Part shown: piece after piece, positions 27,144-35,988 of the stretch | Position numbering within the stretch: position 1 is the first letter of the stretch | How the letters are laid out: each line of letters begins with the position of its first letter | Source: JBGTFE01 sp049799955 | GTDB taxonomy: Bacteria > Acidobacteriota > Blastocatellia > Pyrinomonadales > Pyrinomonadaceae | Direction: 5' to 3' | DNA length: 64,000 nt | Assembly (NCBI GenBank): GCA_049799955.1 | Contig: JBARIW010000032.1 | Location: 25,987 to 89,986 of the forward strand | Notes under the pieces: generated by a model | The model's database searches: none | What the model was told of the DNA's origin: nothing | What the model saw: only the letters and a program-made list of their open reading frames with translations | Position numbers and translations under genes: made by a program

Positions 27144-28319
27144 TTAATTTACCGGCGGCTGAACTCCGCCCTGCTCGTAAATCGGGCGATTTTTCCAGGT
27201 TACGCCTTTTCCGCTCAAAATCTTTACGGTCGAATTAAGCAGAATCAATAAAAACATCAGCAACGCGAAAGGCGCGAGAAAAGCGTAAAAAACATTTCCC
27301 TGCCACTCGCGCTGAAGAAATATAAAAATCAAAGCCTGCAAAACATAAACAGCTAAAAGCGGCGCAAAAAACGAAATTTGCCCGAAAGCTAAAAAAGTAA
27401 AAGCGAGAAAAGCAGGCAGAACGCCGAAAAGCAAAATCGAAATTGAGCCGAAAATCGTTTTCGGCAACGAAAATTTCATTCCCGAAAAGAGATTTTTTGT
27501 AAAGCCTTCCCAGATGTCCCAAAAGCCGGAATACATTCGCGTTTCGATAAGTTCGGGCGCGTAATCGATTCGCAAATTGAATTTTTGATTTTTGAGAATT
27601 TCCGCAAGCTTCAAATCTTCCGCAACTTCGGCTTTGACGGATTCGAAACCATTGATTTGTTCCAGCGTCTCGCGCCGGAACAAAAAGAAATTACCGACGC
27701 CCATCGATTCTTTTCTACTCGCGTCATTTACGCGGTGCGGCGGCATCGCCAGAAGACAAAACCAGCCGAAAACAGGCATGAAAAATCTTTCCCAGAACGA
27801 GCCGAAGATTTGTTTCGGAATCAATGTCAGCGCGTCAAATTCGTTTTTTTCGGCGTAATTAATTGCCGTTTGCAGAGTTTCGGGCGCAAAGATGATGTCT
27901 GCATCGGTCGTTAAAATCCACTCACCTTTTGATTTTTGAAACGCCTGATGCAGCGCGTGCGGCTTGCCGAGCCAGGTTTTATCAGGTTCTTTGCCTTCAA
28001 CAATTTGAATTTTGAATTTTGAATTTTGAATTTTTTGTAAAATTTCGCCTGTATTATCGGTCGAACGGTCATTTAAAATTATGATTTCGTAGTTTTTGTA
28101 AGTCTGATTGAAAATCGACGAAATGCTTTTTTCCAAAACGCGGCGCGCTTCGTTTCTGACGGGAACGAGAATCGAAACGAAAGGCTCGTTTTGATTGCTC
28201 AAATTTTTCTCTAAAGCGAGCGGCGTCTGCTTTCTCAGGCAATAAATCGTCCAGAGCAATGCGGTCAGCCAAAGCCCTGAAATCGACCACGCGAAGATGA
28301 GAAAAAAGCTTGAAAGCAT
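27144..28319 (-). CDS. Family 2 glycosyltransferase, membrane-bound
   Basis: A 391-residue protein from ATG 28319; a TTG upstream is less likely. An N-terminal membrane helix is followed by a GT-A catalytic domain with SILVPVRNEA, the metal-binding TTDADI and a product-side EVAEDLKLAE. Three or four C-terminal helices complete it. The layout is close to HpnB-like hopanoid-associated and other processive inverting transferases; the acceptor is unknown. Residues about 96-105 (NSKFKIQ region) are encoded by a 7-bp tandem array. A bidirectional terminator lies just downstream. Confidence 0.88.
   Translation of the reverse strand: MLSSFFLIFAWSISGLWLTALLWTIYCLRKQTPLALEKNLSNQNEPFVSILVPVRNEARRVLEKSISSIFNQTYKNYEIIILNDRSTDNTGEILQKIQNSKFKIQIVEGKEPDKTWLGKPHALHQAFQKSKGEWILTTDADIIFAPETLQTAINYAEKNEFDALTLIPKQIFGSFWERFFMPVFGWFCLLAMPPHRVNDASRKESMGVGNFFLFRRETLEQINGFESVKAEVAEDLKLAEILKNQKFNLRIDYAPELIETRMYSGFWDIWEGFTKNLFSGMKFSLPKTIFGSISILLFGVLPAFLAFTFLAFGQISFFAPLLAVYVLQALIFIFLQREWQGNVFYAFLAPFALLMFLLILLNSTVKILSGKGVTWKNRPIYEQGGVQPPVN
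28004..28034. repeat. 7-bp tandem array (TTTGAAT) inside a coding sequence
   Basis: Four and a half copies of TTTGAAT inside the glycosyltransferase gene. Three units make seven codons, so the array reads through as NSKFKIQ. It looks like a solo arm of the word-repeat family, with no complementary arm close by. Confidence 0.75.
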
Positions 28320-28344
28320 AAATCTTTTGTAAAAAGTTAAGCAC

Positions 28345-28378
28345 AAAAAAGAAACCGCCTCAATCGAGAAGCGGTTTC
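28345..28378 (-). terminator. Intrinsic terminator of the 3D-domain gene
   Basis: Stem GAAACCGC/GCGGTTTC with a 12-nt loop, followed on the - strand by six T residues. It lies 38 bp after the stop of the 3D-domain gene and before the glycosyltransferase start, so the two - strand genes are separate units. Confidence 0.85.
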
Positions 28379-28415
28379 AAAGTATTAAAAAGTTAAATAT
28401 AAATTTGGAAAGTTT

Positions 28416-28922
28416 TTATTTGCCTACGACGCTGACCATAACGGTTCTGCGTCCGAAGCGATTGGCTTCGGCACAGCTCGGAACCCAAATGTCGAGGACG
28501 TTGCCTTTGACTGCGCCGCCGGTGTCGGCAACCGTATATGTTCCGCTGTATGCGCCGGCGCTGATTTGAATTGTTGTTCCGAGCGGTAATACTCGTCTAT
28601 CTGCTGCGACAATTCCGCGTCTGACGCTTCCGCCGGTTGCGGTTCTGCCTTTTAAGCAATACGCAGTCGCCCGAAAGGCTTTCGTTTCGGACAAATTAAA
28701 ATTATTATAAGTTAAATTGACTAAAGTTGATTCTGTTGTTTGGTTATTTAATTGTTGTTTTATTTGTGTATTTTGTTGTACTTGTTCCAGTTGAATGTTT
28801 CTTGGCGAATCATTCGCTATACTGAATGTGCCTTCGGCGACGACGGTTGGCTGGAAGTAAAACAAAAATCCAATCAACGCTGCCAGGGCGAAAAACACGC
28901 TTCCTCTAGCTAGATTTTTCAT
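28416..28922 (-). CDS. Exported 3D-domain protein (RlpA/MltA-like double-psi barrel)
   Basis: A 168-residue protein with a signal anchor or peptide at residues about 8-28, a Gln/Asn-rich linker, and a C-terminal 3D domain with RATAYCLKG, VAADRRVLPLGT and VADTGGAVKGNVLDIWV, the three-Asp signature. 3D-domain proteins act on or bind peptidoglycan in the periplasm. A GGAG site sits 8 nt before the ATG. A long leader with possible RNA structure lies upstream. Confidence 0.88.
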   Translation of the reverse strand: MKNLARGSVFFALAALIGFLFYFQPTVVAEGTFSIANDSPRNIQLEQVQQNTQIKQQLNNQTTESTLVNLTYNNFNLSETKAFRATAYCLKGRTATGGSVRRGIVAADRRVLPLGTTIQISAGAYSGTYTVADTGGAVKGNVLDIWVPSCAEANRFGRRTVMVSVVGK

Positions 28923-29252
28923 TATTCATTCTCCTATTTTTTGTTATTTACCACGTTCGGCGCGAGTGCGAATATACTTAAACGGAGACATATTTTTCAA
29001 ATATCAAGAAAGTTAAAATATAGTTTGTTACACTTACCGAAGTGGTATGGATTGGGCGGCTCGAAACCGCCGAATTGTAAACTAGGTTCTAATACTAACA
29101 CGTTTTAACGCGGCGTGGCAAGCCGACTAAAAAACGCTAAGGCTAATCACTGCATATTTTGGCTGTTCGAGAGGCTCATAAACTTACCTCTTTATTAGAC
29201 TTCCGCCGTTTGATGCGTGTATATTTCAAACAGTGAAATTTTAGGAGATTTT
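28923..29252. other. Intergenic region with predicted RNA structure
   Basis: About 330 bp between divergent genes (3D-domain and PilZ). Several short stems stand out: GGCGGCTCGAAACCGCC (29055-29071), CACTT..AAGTG near 29031-29044, GAGG..CCTC near 29171-29190, and a longer stem around CGGCGTGGCAAGCCG (29111-29125). It is more GC-structured than the other AT-rich gaps and has no word repeats. I could not match it to tmRNA, RNase P, 6S or a known riboswitch. It could be a leader RNA of either gene or a free small RNA. Confidence 0.4.
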
Positions 29253-29624
29253 ATGTCAATACAAGACCGCCGAAGCGGCGCACGATACAATATTTCCTTC
29301 CCGATTCGGGTTAAATGGAAGGGCGAAAACGGGCAGGAAATAACCGAAGACGGGTTAACTGAAAACGTCGGACCGCAGGGCACTCTGGTGTTTCTTCCAC
29401 GCCTGCTTCCGACAGTCGGAAGCAAGGTGAATCTGACAATCACGGAACACGCCGACGACGAAGTTACGGTAACGGCGCAAGTCATCCGTTTAGAGCGCAA
29501 CGCCGCGCACCCGCAAGCCGCTTTTCAGCTTGTCGATTCGCTTCGTTTGTGGAAGAAAAAGGTTTGGGAATACGCGGGCGAAATTCTGGCTCAAGAGAAG
29601 CCCGACGAATTTGACGACTGGTAA
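29253..29624 (+). CDS. PilZ-domain protein
   Basis: A 123-residue protein starting at ATG 29253, with AGGAGA 5 nt upstream. The N-terminal DRRSGARYNISFPIRV matches the Arg-rich c-di-GMP-binding motif of PilZ domains. The second motif (D/NxSxxG) is represented by ENVGPQG, a variant. It probably binds c-di-GMP made by the two GGDEF proteins of this window, although the variant motif leaves room for doubt. It is a single gene, followed 6 bp later by a hairpin repeat. Confidence 0.8.
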   Translation: MSIQDRRSGARYNISFPIRVKWKGENGQEITEDGLTENVGPQGTLVFLPRLLPTVGSKVNLTITEHADDEVTVTAQVIRLERNAAHPQAAFQLVDSLRLWKKKVWEYAGEILAQEKPDEFDDW

Positions 29625-29630
29625 AAAACG

Positions 29631-29700
29631 GAAGTCAGAAGATAGAAGTCAGAAGTCAGAATATTTTTCTACTGTCTTCTGACTTCTATCTTCTGACTTC
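29631..29700. repeat. Perfect inverted repeat of 7-bp AGAAGTC words
   Basis: Arms 29631-29655 and 29676-29700 are perfectly complementary over 25 bp and built from GAAGTCA/GAAGATA words. It lies between PilZ and the dehydrogenase gene; the next ATG is 13 bp downstream. Confidence 0.93.
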
Positions 29701-29713
29701 TACTTTCTATTTT

Positions 29714-30859
29714 ATGAAAATTCTGGTTCTCGGCGCCGGACGAATGGGACACGGCGCGGTTTATGATTTGGTTCATAATTCGCCCGAAGTCGAAGCCGTT
29801 ACGGTCGCCGATTTTGATTTGGCAAAAGCCGAAAAAGTCGCGGCAAAAATCGGCAGCGGCAAAATTTCGGCAAAACACATTGACGTTTCAAATTATTCGG
29901 ACGCGGTCGAATTGATGCGCGCGCACGATTCGGCGATTTCGTGCGTCAATTACTGGTACAACGTCGAGCTTTCGCGCGCGGCGATTGAAACGCGCACGAA
30001 TTTCTGCGATTTGGGCGGAAACAATTACATCGTTGACGAACAGCTTGCGCTGGACGAAAAAGCTAAGCAAGCCGGAATCAGCATTATTCCCGACTGCGGG
30101 CTTGCGCCCGGAATGGTTTCGGTTTTGGCGATGCACGGCGCGAATCGCTTTGAAAAAATTGAGGAAATCCACATTCGCGTCGGCGGTCTGCCGCAAAATC
30201 CGAAACCGCCGCTCGATTATCAATTAGTTTTTTCGGTCGAAGGTTTGATAAACGAATATATCGAAGTCGCGCGCGTGATTCGCGGCGGCGAAATTAAAGA
30301 AATCGATTCGATGACCGAGCTTGAAAGTCTTTCGTTCGCGGGTTTTCCCGCGCTCGAAGCGTTTCAGACTTCGGGCGGAACTTCGACTTTACCGGAAAGT
30401 TTTCTCGGCAAAATAAAGGAGCTCGATTACAAAACGATTCGCTACGCCGGACACTGCGAGCGTTTCAAAACGATGATTGATTTGGGTTTGTGTTCGAGCG
30501 AAGAAATTCAGGTCGATTACGCGAAACTCTCGCCACGCAAAGTTTTCGGCGAGCTTTTGCAGAAACATCTTCCGGCAGACGAGCCTGATTATGTTCTCGT
30601 CCGGCTCGAGTTCGTCGGAAAATCGAATGGCGAGACGAAGCGGCTGCGCTACGATATTGTCGATAAGCAGGACATCGAAACAGGCTTGAGCGCGATGATG
30701 CGAACGACGGCATTTCCCGCTTCGATTATCGCGCAGATGTCGGCGCGAGGCGACGTTTCCGTTCGGGGCGCGACGCCGCAGGAAAAAGCGATTGACGCGG
30801 AAAAATTCGTCGCGGAACTGGCGCGAAGAAACATAAAAATTCAGGAAAGTTGGCTGTAA
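29714..30859 (+). CDS. Saccharopine dehydrogenase-family oxidoreductase
   Basis: A 381-residue protein with an N-terminal Rossmann motif VLGAGRMGHGAVYDL and a C-terminal domain typical of saccharopine dehydrogenase-like enzymes (PDCGLAPGMVSVLA). This family links or splits saccharopine in lysine metabolism, but many members act on other amino acids or polyamines. It is the first gene of a tight run with the SanA-like and AraC genes (gaps of 10 and 5 bp). A hairpin repeat precedes the start, with no clear ribosome site. Confidence 0.85.
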   Translation: MKILVLGAGRMGHGAVYDLVHNSPEVEAVTVADFDLAKAEKVAAKIGSGKISAKHIDVSNYSDAVELMRAHDSAISCVNYWYNVELSRAAIETRTNFCDLGGNNYIVDEQLALDEKAKQAGISIIPDCGLAPGMVSVLAMHGANRFEKIEEIHIRVGGLPQNPKPPLDYQLVFSVEGLINEYIEVARVIRGGEIKEIDSMTELESLSFAGFPALEAFQTSGGTSTLPESFLGKIKELDYKTIRYAGHCERFKTMIDLGLCSSEEIQVDYAKLSPRKVFGELLQKHLPADEPDYVLVRLEFVGKSNGETKRLRYDIVDKQDIETGLSAMMRTTAFPASIIAQMSARGDVSVRGATPQEKAIDAEKFVAELARRNIKIQESWL

Positions 30860-30869
30860 AATTAAATTT

Positions 30870-31526
30870 ATGAAACGGTTTCGGCGCATTTTGCTGATAC
30901 TTTTAATTGCCGGTTTAGCCGGACTTCTCTTCGTTTATCTCATTAATCGACACGTTTATTCGGTCAGCGACGGAAAAATAGAAACTTCGATTACGGAAAT
31001 TCCGGCGGAAGAACCGCCGCGCATCGCAATCGTTTTCGGCGCGAAAGTCAGGTCAGGCGACGAGCTTTCGAACGTGCTTTACGACCGCGTGATAACGGCA
31101 GTCGAGCTTTATCGCGCCGGACGCGTTAAAAAACTCCTGATGAGCGGCGATAATCCGACCGCCGAATACGACGAGCCGACCGCGATGAAGAAAACCGCCG
31201 TCAAGCTCGGCGTTCCCGAACAGGATATTGTTCTGGATTTTGCCGGACGCAGAACTTATGACACCTGTTATCGCGCCAAAGAAATTTTCGAGGTCAAACG
31301 AGCGATTCTCGTAACGCAGGAATTTCATCTCGCCCGGGCGCTTTATCTTTGCAATAATCTCGGCGTTGAAAGCATCGGCATCACGGCAAACCGCAGAAAA
31401 TATGAAGGTGAAGGCAATGGAAGCTGGGCGTTTCGCGAATTTTTCTCGGTGGCGAGCGCGTGGCTTGAGATAAATTTTCTGCCGCTTGAGCCGGTTAAAG
31501 GCGAGAAACAGCCGATTCAGCAATAA
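30870..31526 (+). CDS. SanA/YdcF-like DUF218 membrane protein
   Basis: A 218-residue protein with an N-terminal membrane helix (residues about 7-28) and a DUF218 domain: IAIVFGAKVRSGDELS, LLMSGDN, and RRTYDTCYRAKEIF..VTQEFHLARALYL. SanA affects envelope permeability and vancomycin resistance in enterobacteria; its chemistry is not settled. It lies in the middle of a three-gene operon. Confidence 0.88.
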   Translation: MKRFRRILLILLIAGLAGLLFVYLINRHVYSVSDGKIETSITEIPAEEPPRIAIVFGAKVRSGDELSNVLYDRVITAVELYRAGRVKKLLMSGDNPTAEYDEPTAMKKTAVKLGVPEQDIVLDFAGRRTYDTCYRAKEIFEVKRAILVTQEFHLARALYLCNNLGVESIGITANRRKYEGEGNGSWAFREFFSVASAWLEINFLPLEPVKGEKQPIQQ

Positions 31527-31531
31527 AATCT

Positions 31532-32332
31532 ATGTCGAAAAACTCGATGCTTTACCGCGAAGCCGCGCCGCCGGAGGAAATCTCGCACCTAGCGATGTCA
31601 TTCTGGGAATTTACCGTCGAAGGCAAAAGCATTGAACCGACAATTCACGAAATTTTTCCCGACGGCTGTTTTTCGCTCATTTATCATCGAAACAAAATTT
31701 TTAATCTGGATACGCTTTTTATTCCGCCCGTCGCCTTTGAAACGACGAAAGCGCCGGTTTTCGGCGGCGATGTTTTCTGGGCGATTAGATTTCTGCCTTC
31801 TGCCTGCGCGAAAATTTTAGGCTGCAATCCGACGAATTTTCAGTTGGATATTTTGAGCGATTCGGAAAACTTGAAACATCTGAGCGGCGGAGTTCTGGAA
31901 AAATTTATCCGCTGCGAAAATTTTGACGAAGCAATCGAAATTTTCACGACGCAAATCAAAAAACTCAATCTAAAGCCCGAAGACACGGACGAAAAAGTTG
32001 CCGAAGCCGTCAGACTCATCGAAGAAAATCCGGGAGAAGTAAAAATCTCGGAAATCGCCGGCGCGGTAAATCTAAGCGCGCGGCAGCTTGAACGGCGCTT
32101 CAAAAAAAGCTCCGGTTTATCGCCGAAACAATATGCGCGAACGCGGCGGATTCGCGCAACGGCGGTCGCCGTAGTCGAAAAACATCGAATTAATTGGGCA
32201 AATCACGCCGCCGAAATGGGTTTCACAGACCAATCACATCTGACGCGCGAATTTTCTTCAATCACCGGACGCTCGCCGAATTCCTTTGCCGAAAACATCA
32301 AAACTATCGAACACGGCGAAATTATCAAATAA
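31532..32332 (+). CDS. AraC-family transcriptional regulator
   Basis: A 266-residue protein. The N-terminal 150 residues resemble the DUF6597-type sensor domain (FPDGCFSLIYH). The C-terminal AraC domain has two helix-turn-helix units (KISEIAGAVNLSARQLERRFKKSSGLSPKQY, split here for reading, and NWANHAAEMGFTDQSHLTREF). It starts 5 bp after the SanA-like gene and may control this operon; the inducer is unknown. Confidence 0.9.
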   Translation: MSKNSMLYREAAPPEEISHLAMSFWEFTVEGKSIEPTIHEIFPDGCFSLIYHRNKIFNLDTLFIPPVAFETTKAPVFGGDVFWAIRFLPSACAKILGCNPTNFQLDILSDSENLKHLSGGVLEKFIRCENFDEAIEIFTTQIKKLNLKPEDTDEKVAEAVRLIEENPGEVKISEIAGAVNLSARQLERRFKKSSGLSPKQYARTRRIRATAVAVVEKHRINWANHAAEMGFTDQSHLTREFSSITGRSPNSFAENIKTIEHGEIIK

Positions 32333-32424
32333 TTTTCGTAAATGTCGGAAATTTACAATACGCGCCTCGAAAATTACTTCATACTCCAATTTGAAAATAA
32401 ATTCGGGAGATTTTTTGAATTATT

Positions 32425-32964
32425 ATGAAAATTATTTTATTAACCTTTATTTGCTCGGTTTTGAGCGTTTCAATCGCTTTCGGGCAAGCCGACAAGGACG
32501 CGCAGCAAAAACAAACGGAAGCGCAGCGCACGGAAATGAAAAAGCTGGACGCGATGATTGGACAGTGGAAAGGTTCGGGCTGGATTGAGCAGGGCAAAGG
32601 CAAGGAAACTTTTACCGGAACGGAAAATATTCAGCGAAAACTCGACGGGCTGGCGATTTTGGTCGAAGGCAGATTTGTCGATAAACAGGATGTCGTCATT
32701 CACGAAACGCTCGCCGTTTTATCGTATAATTCGACCGCGAAAGATTATGATTTTAATACTTTTTTGATAAACGGAAGAAAAGGCGCGTATAAGATGAAAG
32801 CCGAAGGCGACGGCTGGCTTTGGGGATTTTCGTTTCCCGGCGGCGAGATTCGTTATCACATCAAACTGACGAGCGACACATGGCACGAAGCCGGCGAAAT
32901 GTCGTTGGACGAAGGCAAAACGTGGCGACCGTTTTTTGAGATGACTTTGAAGAAAACTCAATAA
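32425..32964 (+). CDS. Exported DUF1579-like protein
   Basis: A 179-residue protein with a signal peptide (ILLTFICSVLSVSIAFGQA) and a beta-barrel-like DUF1579 domain with the typical MIGQWKGSGWIEQGKGKET and later WRPFFEMTLKK. The family's function is not known. A related domain forms the C-terminal half of the protein at 40965-41873. A terminator follows the stop directly. Confidence 0.8.
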   Translation: MKIILLTFICSVLSVSIAFGQADKDAQQKQTEAQRTEMKKLDAMIGQWKGSGWIEQGKGKETFTGTENIQRKLDGLAILVEGRFVDKQDVVIHETLAVLSYNSTAKDYDFNTFLINGRKGAYKMKAEGDGWLWGFSFPGGEIRYHIKLTSDTWHEAGEMSLDEGKTWRPFFEMTLKKTQ

Positions 32965-32981
32965 ATGTTTAATGAAAAAAG

Positions 32982-33010
32982 AAAGGCTTCTCGTAATCAG
33001 AGAAGCCTTT
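32982..33010. terminator. Bidirectional intrinsic terminator
   Basis: Stem AAAGGCTTCTC/GAGAAGCCTTT with a 7-nt loop, flanked by A-rich DNA on the left and TT on the right. It lies between convergent genes and is suited to stop both the DUF1579-like and the sigma factor transcripts. Confidence 0.85.
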
Positions 33011-33045
33011 TGAATTTATAAAAACGAAATAATTTTAGGATTGCG

Positions 33046-33723
33046 TTAGATGCCGAATAATCTTGGCGGAGCTTTGCGTTTGAGCAATTTTCTCAGTTTC
33101 AGACGCGCTTTATGTAATTGCGATTTCGATGTTCCGACCGAACAACCCAGAAGCCTTGCGACTTCTTCGTGCTCATAGCCTTCGATGTCGTGCAGAACAA
33201 AAACGTTTCTGTAACCGTTCGGAAGCTGCGCGATAGCGTTTTCGAGCGCGATTTTATCGACAATCGGCATCTTTTTCGCGTTTTCCGTTCCCGGCACAAT
33301 CTGCACCGGCGTTTCGCCTTCTTCGGTCGTTTTTTCAAACTTCACATTTCTTTTACGAAAATGCATCAAAACCTGATTGACCGTCAGACGATGAAGCCAG
33401 GTCGTAAAAGCCGAATCGCCCCGGAAGCTTCCGATTTTGCGATAAAGCTGGATAAAAACGTCCTGCGTCAAATCTTCGGCTTCGGTCGCGTTTTGCAGCA
33501 TACGCAGACAAATCGAATAAACTCTGCGATGATGGCGATTGTAAATTTCCTCAAACGCCGCCATATTTCCTGTCGATGCCGCTTTTGTCAGTTCAAAATC
33601 CTTAGCTGTCCCGACATCGTCAATTTCTTCAATTTCCGCGTCGAGAAAACCTTTCTTTTCCTTTTTAGATTCTCCCGCGTCCTGAAAGACCGGATAATTT
33701 AGTGTTTCTGTTGTCGTTGTCAT
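33046..33723 (-). CDS. ECF-type sigma-70 factor
   Basis: A 225-residue sigma factor. Region 2 contains the ATEAEDLTQDVFIQLYRKI stretch and the adjoining AFTTWLHRLTVNQV; region 4 contains LPNGYRNVFVLHDIEGYEHEEVA followed by CSVGTSKSQLHKARLKLR. About 45 extra residues precede region 2. It directs RNA polymerase to a stress or envelope regulon. No anti-sigma gene is adjacent, which is unusual for ECF factors. A G-rich GGGGGAA site lies a few nt before the ATG. Confidence 0.93.
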   Translation of the reverse strand: MTTTTETLNYPVFQDAGESKKEKKGFLDAEIEEIDDVGTAKDFELTKAASTGNMAAFEEIYNRHHRRVYSICLRMLQNATEAEDLTQDVFIQLYRKIGSFRGDSAFTTWLHRLTVNQVLMHFRKRNVKFEKTTEEGETPVQIVPGTENAKKMPIVDKIALENAIAQLPNGYRNVFVLHDIEGYEHEEVARLLGCSVGTSKSQLHKARLKLRKLLKRKAPPRLFGI

Positions 33724-34010
33724 TTCTGTATTCCCCCGTGTTCTAGTATATCAATTCGTGTGCCACAAATCATACGTCAACATTTCTATATAGTTCACGT
33801 CGAATAAGCCTATTGGTTGCATTTTTTTAGGCATACTTTTAGTTTCGCCGTTCATCCAAGTTCGGATTCAACCAAAGCGTGTAGTAATTGACGCATCTGA
33901 TACATTTTTGTATCAAATTGTTACTAAGCGGGCGAAGATTTTCAAAAAAAATGCTACTATCTTTATTTCAAAAATCTTCGGAAAAATACATAAGCGGAGC
34001 AGGTTTAGCG

Positions 34011-34760
34011 ATGAAAAAGGCTTTATTTATAAAATTCGTTATTTCAATCTGCATTTCTGTGGCGGCGTTCGGCGGCGTTTTCGCGCAGGCAAATAAGGCG
34101 ATTTTAGAAGAAGACAAAATCCCGGTTCTCATAAAACATCTGCCCGATTGGGAAGCTGTACAAAATCGTGCGGCATATACGCAAAGCACAGACGATTTGC
34201 GTAAGTCGCTCGGCGAACGACCGATTTTTGATTTGATTGTTCTGGGAAACGGAGTCGAAGCCGTTACCGCGCCTTATCCGCAGGGCAAGCTTCTTATCGT
34301 CGAATACCCGACGCCGCAGGCTTCGATTGACGCAAACGCTCAATTTACTCAAAGACTTACGGAAAATCCGCCCATTCCGCCGGTTTATTTCCGGCGAATC
34401 GGAAACTACAGCGCATTCGTGTTTGACGCGGGCGACGAACCGGCGGCAAACGCTTTGCTCGACCAGATAAAATACGAAAAAGTCGTCCAGTGGCTCGGCG
34501 AAAACCCGATGCCCGCAATCCGCGCCGAACGCGAATTTGCAATAATGACGGGCGATATTTTTCTTTCAACCGTGATTGTAGTCGTCCTCGGCTTCGCCTC
34601 GACAATTCTCGCCGGACTTGCCGTCGGCTTGGTTTTCTATTACATCAGAGAACAAAAACGCGCGACGACCCATATTTATACCGACGCGGGCGGAATGATT
34701 CGTTTAAATCTCGACGGATTAACGCCGGAAATTGCGGCGGACAGGCTTCTAAAAGATTAA
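34011..34760 (+). CDS. Exported/membrane protein of unknown function (DUF6599-like)
   Basis: A 249-residue protein starting at ATG 34011 after a GGAGCAGG stretch; longer upstream starts lack support. It has a signal peptide (ISICISVAAFGGVFAQA), a soluble domain, and a membrane helix at about residues 187-212 followed by a short cytoplasmic tail. It resembles acidobacterial DUF6599 proteins; this match is from memory and weak. It is divergent from the sigma factor, which may control it. Confidence 0.6.
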   Translation: MKKALFIKFVISICISVAAFGGVFAQANKAILEEDKIPVLIKHLPDWEAVQNRAAYTQSTDDLRKSLGERPIFDLIVLGNGVEAVTAPYPQGKLLIVEYPTPQASIDANAQFTQRLTENPPIPPVYFRRIGNYSAFVFDAGDEPAANALLDQIKYEKVVQWLGENPMPAIRAEREFAIMTGDIFLSTVIVVVLGFASTILAGLAVGLVFYYIREQKRATTHIYTDAGGMIRLNLDGLTPEIAADRLLKD

Positions 34761-34761
34761 G

Positions 34762-34849
34762 ATTAGCCACGAACAAACACGAATGGACACGAAATAAGAT
34801 TTTTATAAATTTTCTTTTTCGTGCTATTTCGTGTTTGTTCGTGGCTAAT
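34762..34849. repeat. Inverted repeat of 10-bp CACGAA words
   Basis: Arms 34762-34783 and 34828-34849 are perfectly complementary over 22 bp, the same family as 8500-8568 and 44871-44947. It fills the gap between two convergent genes. Confidence 0.93.
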
Positions 34850-34853
34850 TTCT

Positions 34854-35978
34854 TTAAGGCAAAGCCTTAATTAACCTTTCAATATCTTCACGATTATTAA
34901 AAAAGTGCGGCGCGATGCGGATTCGCTCGCCGCGCGGCGAGACGATTATATTTTCCTTTTCCAGAGCGGCGGCGATTTCGTTTGGCGTCAGACCGTTTTG
35001 ATGTTTGACGCAGACGATTTGTGATTTCTCGCCTTTCGCGCGTGAGCTGACGATTTCATAATTTTTTCCCGCGAGAAGCTCGCACAGATAATCGGACAAT
35101 TCTTCTAAATAATTTTCGATATTTTCCGCGCCTGTCTCGCTCAGAAGCTTTACGCTTTGCTCCAAGCCGTAAAACAGCGACGAGCCGCCCGTTCCCGATT
35201 CCCACGCCAGAGCGGTTGATTTAAAAGGCTGTTCCAAATCTTCAAAATTCCAGGGAGCTTCGACGCTAATCCATCCCACCAGCGTCGGCTCGACTCGCTC
35301 ACGCGCTCTGTCCGACAAATACAGGATGCCGCAGCCTTCGGGCGAACAAAGCCATTTGTGGCTCGCGCCGGCGGCAACATCGACAAACTGCGCGGGCAAA
35401 TCAAACCGAAGCGCGCCGAAGCCCTGAATAATATCGACGGCAAAAAGCGCGTCAAATTTTCGCGCCGCTCGCCCGATTCGCTCCAAATCAGCGCGAAAAC
35501 CCGAACCGTACTGCACCGCGCTGATTGAAACAAGCTTTGTATTTTCGTCAATCAAGCTGATAAATTCGTCCAAATCAATCCGTCCGTCTCTTTCGGGACA
35601 CAGGCGAAGCTCGACGCCGAAAGCATCGCGGATTCTGCGCCACGCGTAAAAATTTGCGGGAAATTCGCGTTCAAAACTGACGATGTTATCGCCTTTTTCC
35701 CATTTCAAGCCGTTGGCGACCGAAGCGAAACCGTCGGAAGTGTTTCGCAAAAACGCGACTTGTTCCGCCTCGACATTGAGCATTTCGGCAACAATCTCGC
35801 GGGCGCGCTGTTTTGTCGCAATCCAATCCGAAAAATTGACCGTCCCGTTTTCCGAAACGTCTTTTAACTGGCTGTGAACCGCTTCGACCGCCGCCGCCGG
35901 CAAAGGCGCGACCGCCGCGCTGTTTAAATATGTATATTTTTGCAGCGCGGGAAATAAACTGCGTATTTTTTCATTCAT
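34854..35978 (-). CDS. Class V aminotransferase-fold PLP enzyme (cysteine desulfurase-like)
   Basis: A 374-residue PLP enzyme. The active-site Lys is in GASHKWLCSPEGCGILY and substrate-binding positions resemble the kynureninase/selenocysteine lyase branch of class V (YLNSAAVAPLP at the N-terminus, RIAPHFFNNREDIERL at the C-terminus). It may act as a sulfur-transferring lyase or an isopenicillin-epimerase-like enzyme; specificity is not predictable. Repeats border both ends. Confidence 0.85.
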   Translation of the reverse strand: MNEKIRSLFPALQKYTYLNSAAVAPLPAAAVEAVHSQLKDVSENGTVNFSDWIATKQRAREIVAEMLNVEAEQVAFLRNTSDGFASVANGLKWEKGDNIVSFEREFPANFYAWRRIRDAFGVELRLCPERDGRIDLDEFISLIDENTKLVSISAVQYGSGFRADLERIGRAARKFDALFAVDIIQGFGALRFDLPAQFVDVAAGASHKWLCSPEGCGILYLSDRARERVEPTLVGWISVEAPWNFEDLEQPFKSTALAWESGTGGSSLFYGLEQSVKLLSETGAENIENYLEELSDYLCELLAGKNYEIVSSRAKGEKSQIVCVKHQNGLTPNEIAAALEKENIIVSPRGERIRIAPHFFNNREDIERLIKALP

Positions 35979-35988
35979 ATTAATTTTT

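Noticed and set aside
28981..29215. tmRNA or c-di-AMP riboswitch in the structured spacer
   Set aside because: No tag peptide frame, tRNA-like ends or the conserved riboswitch strings were found on either strand.
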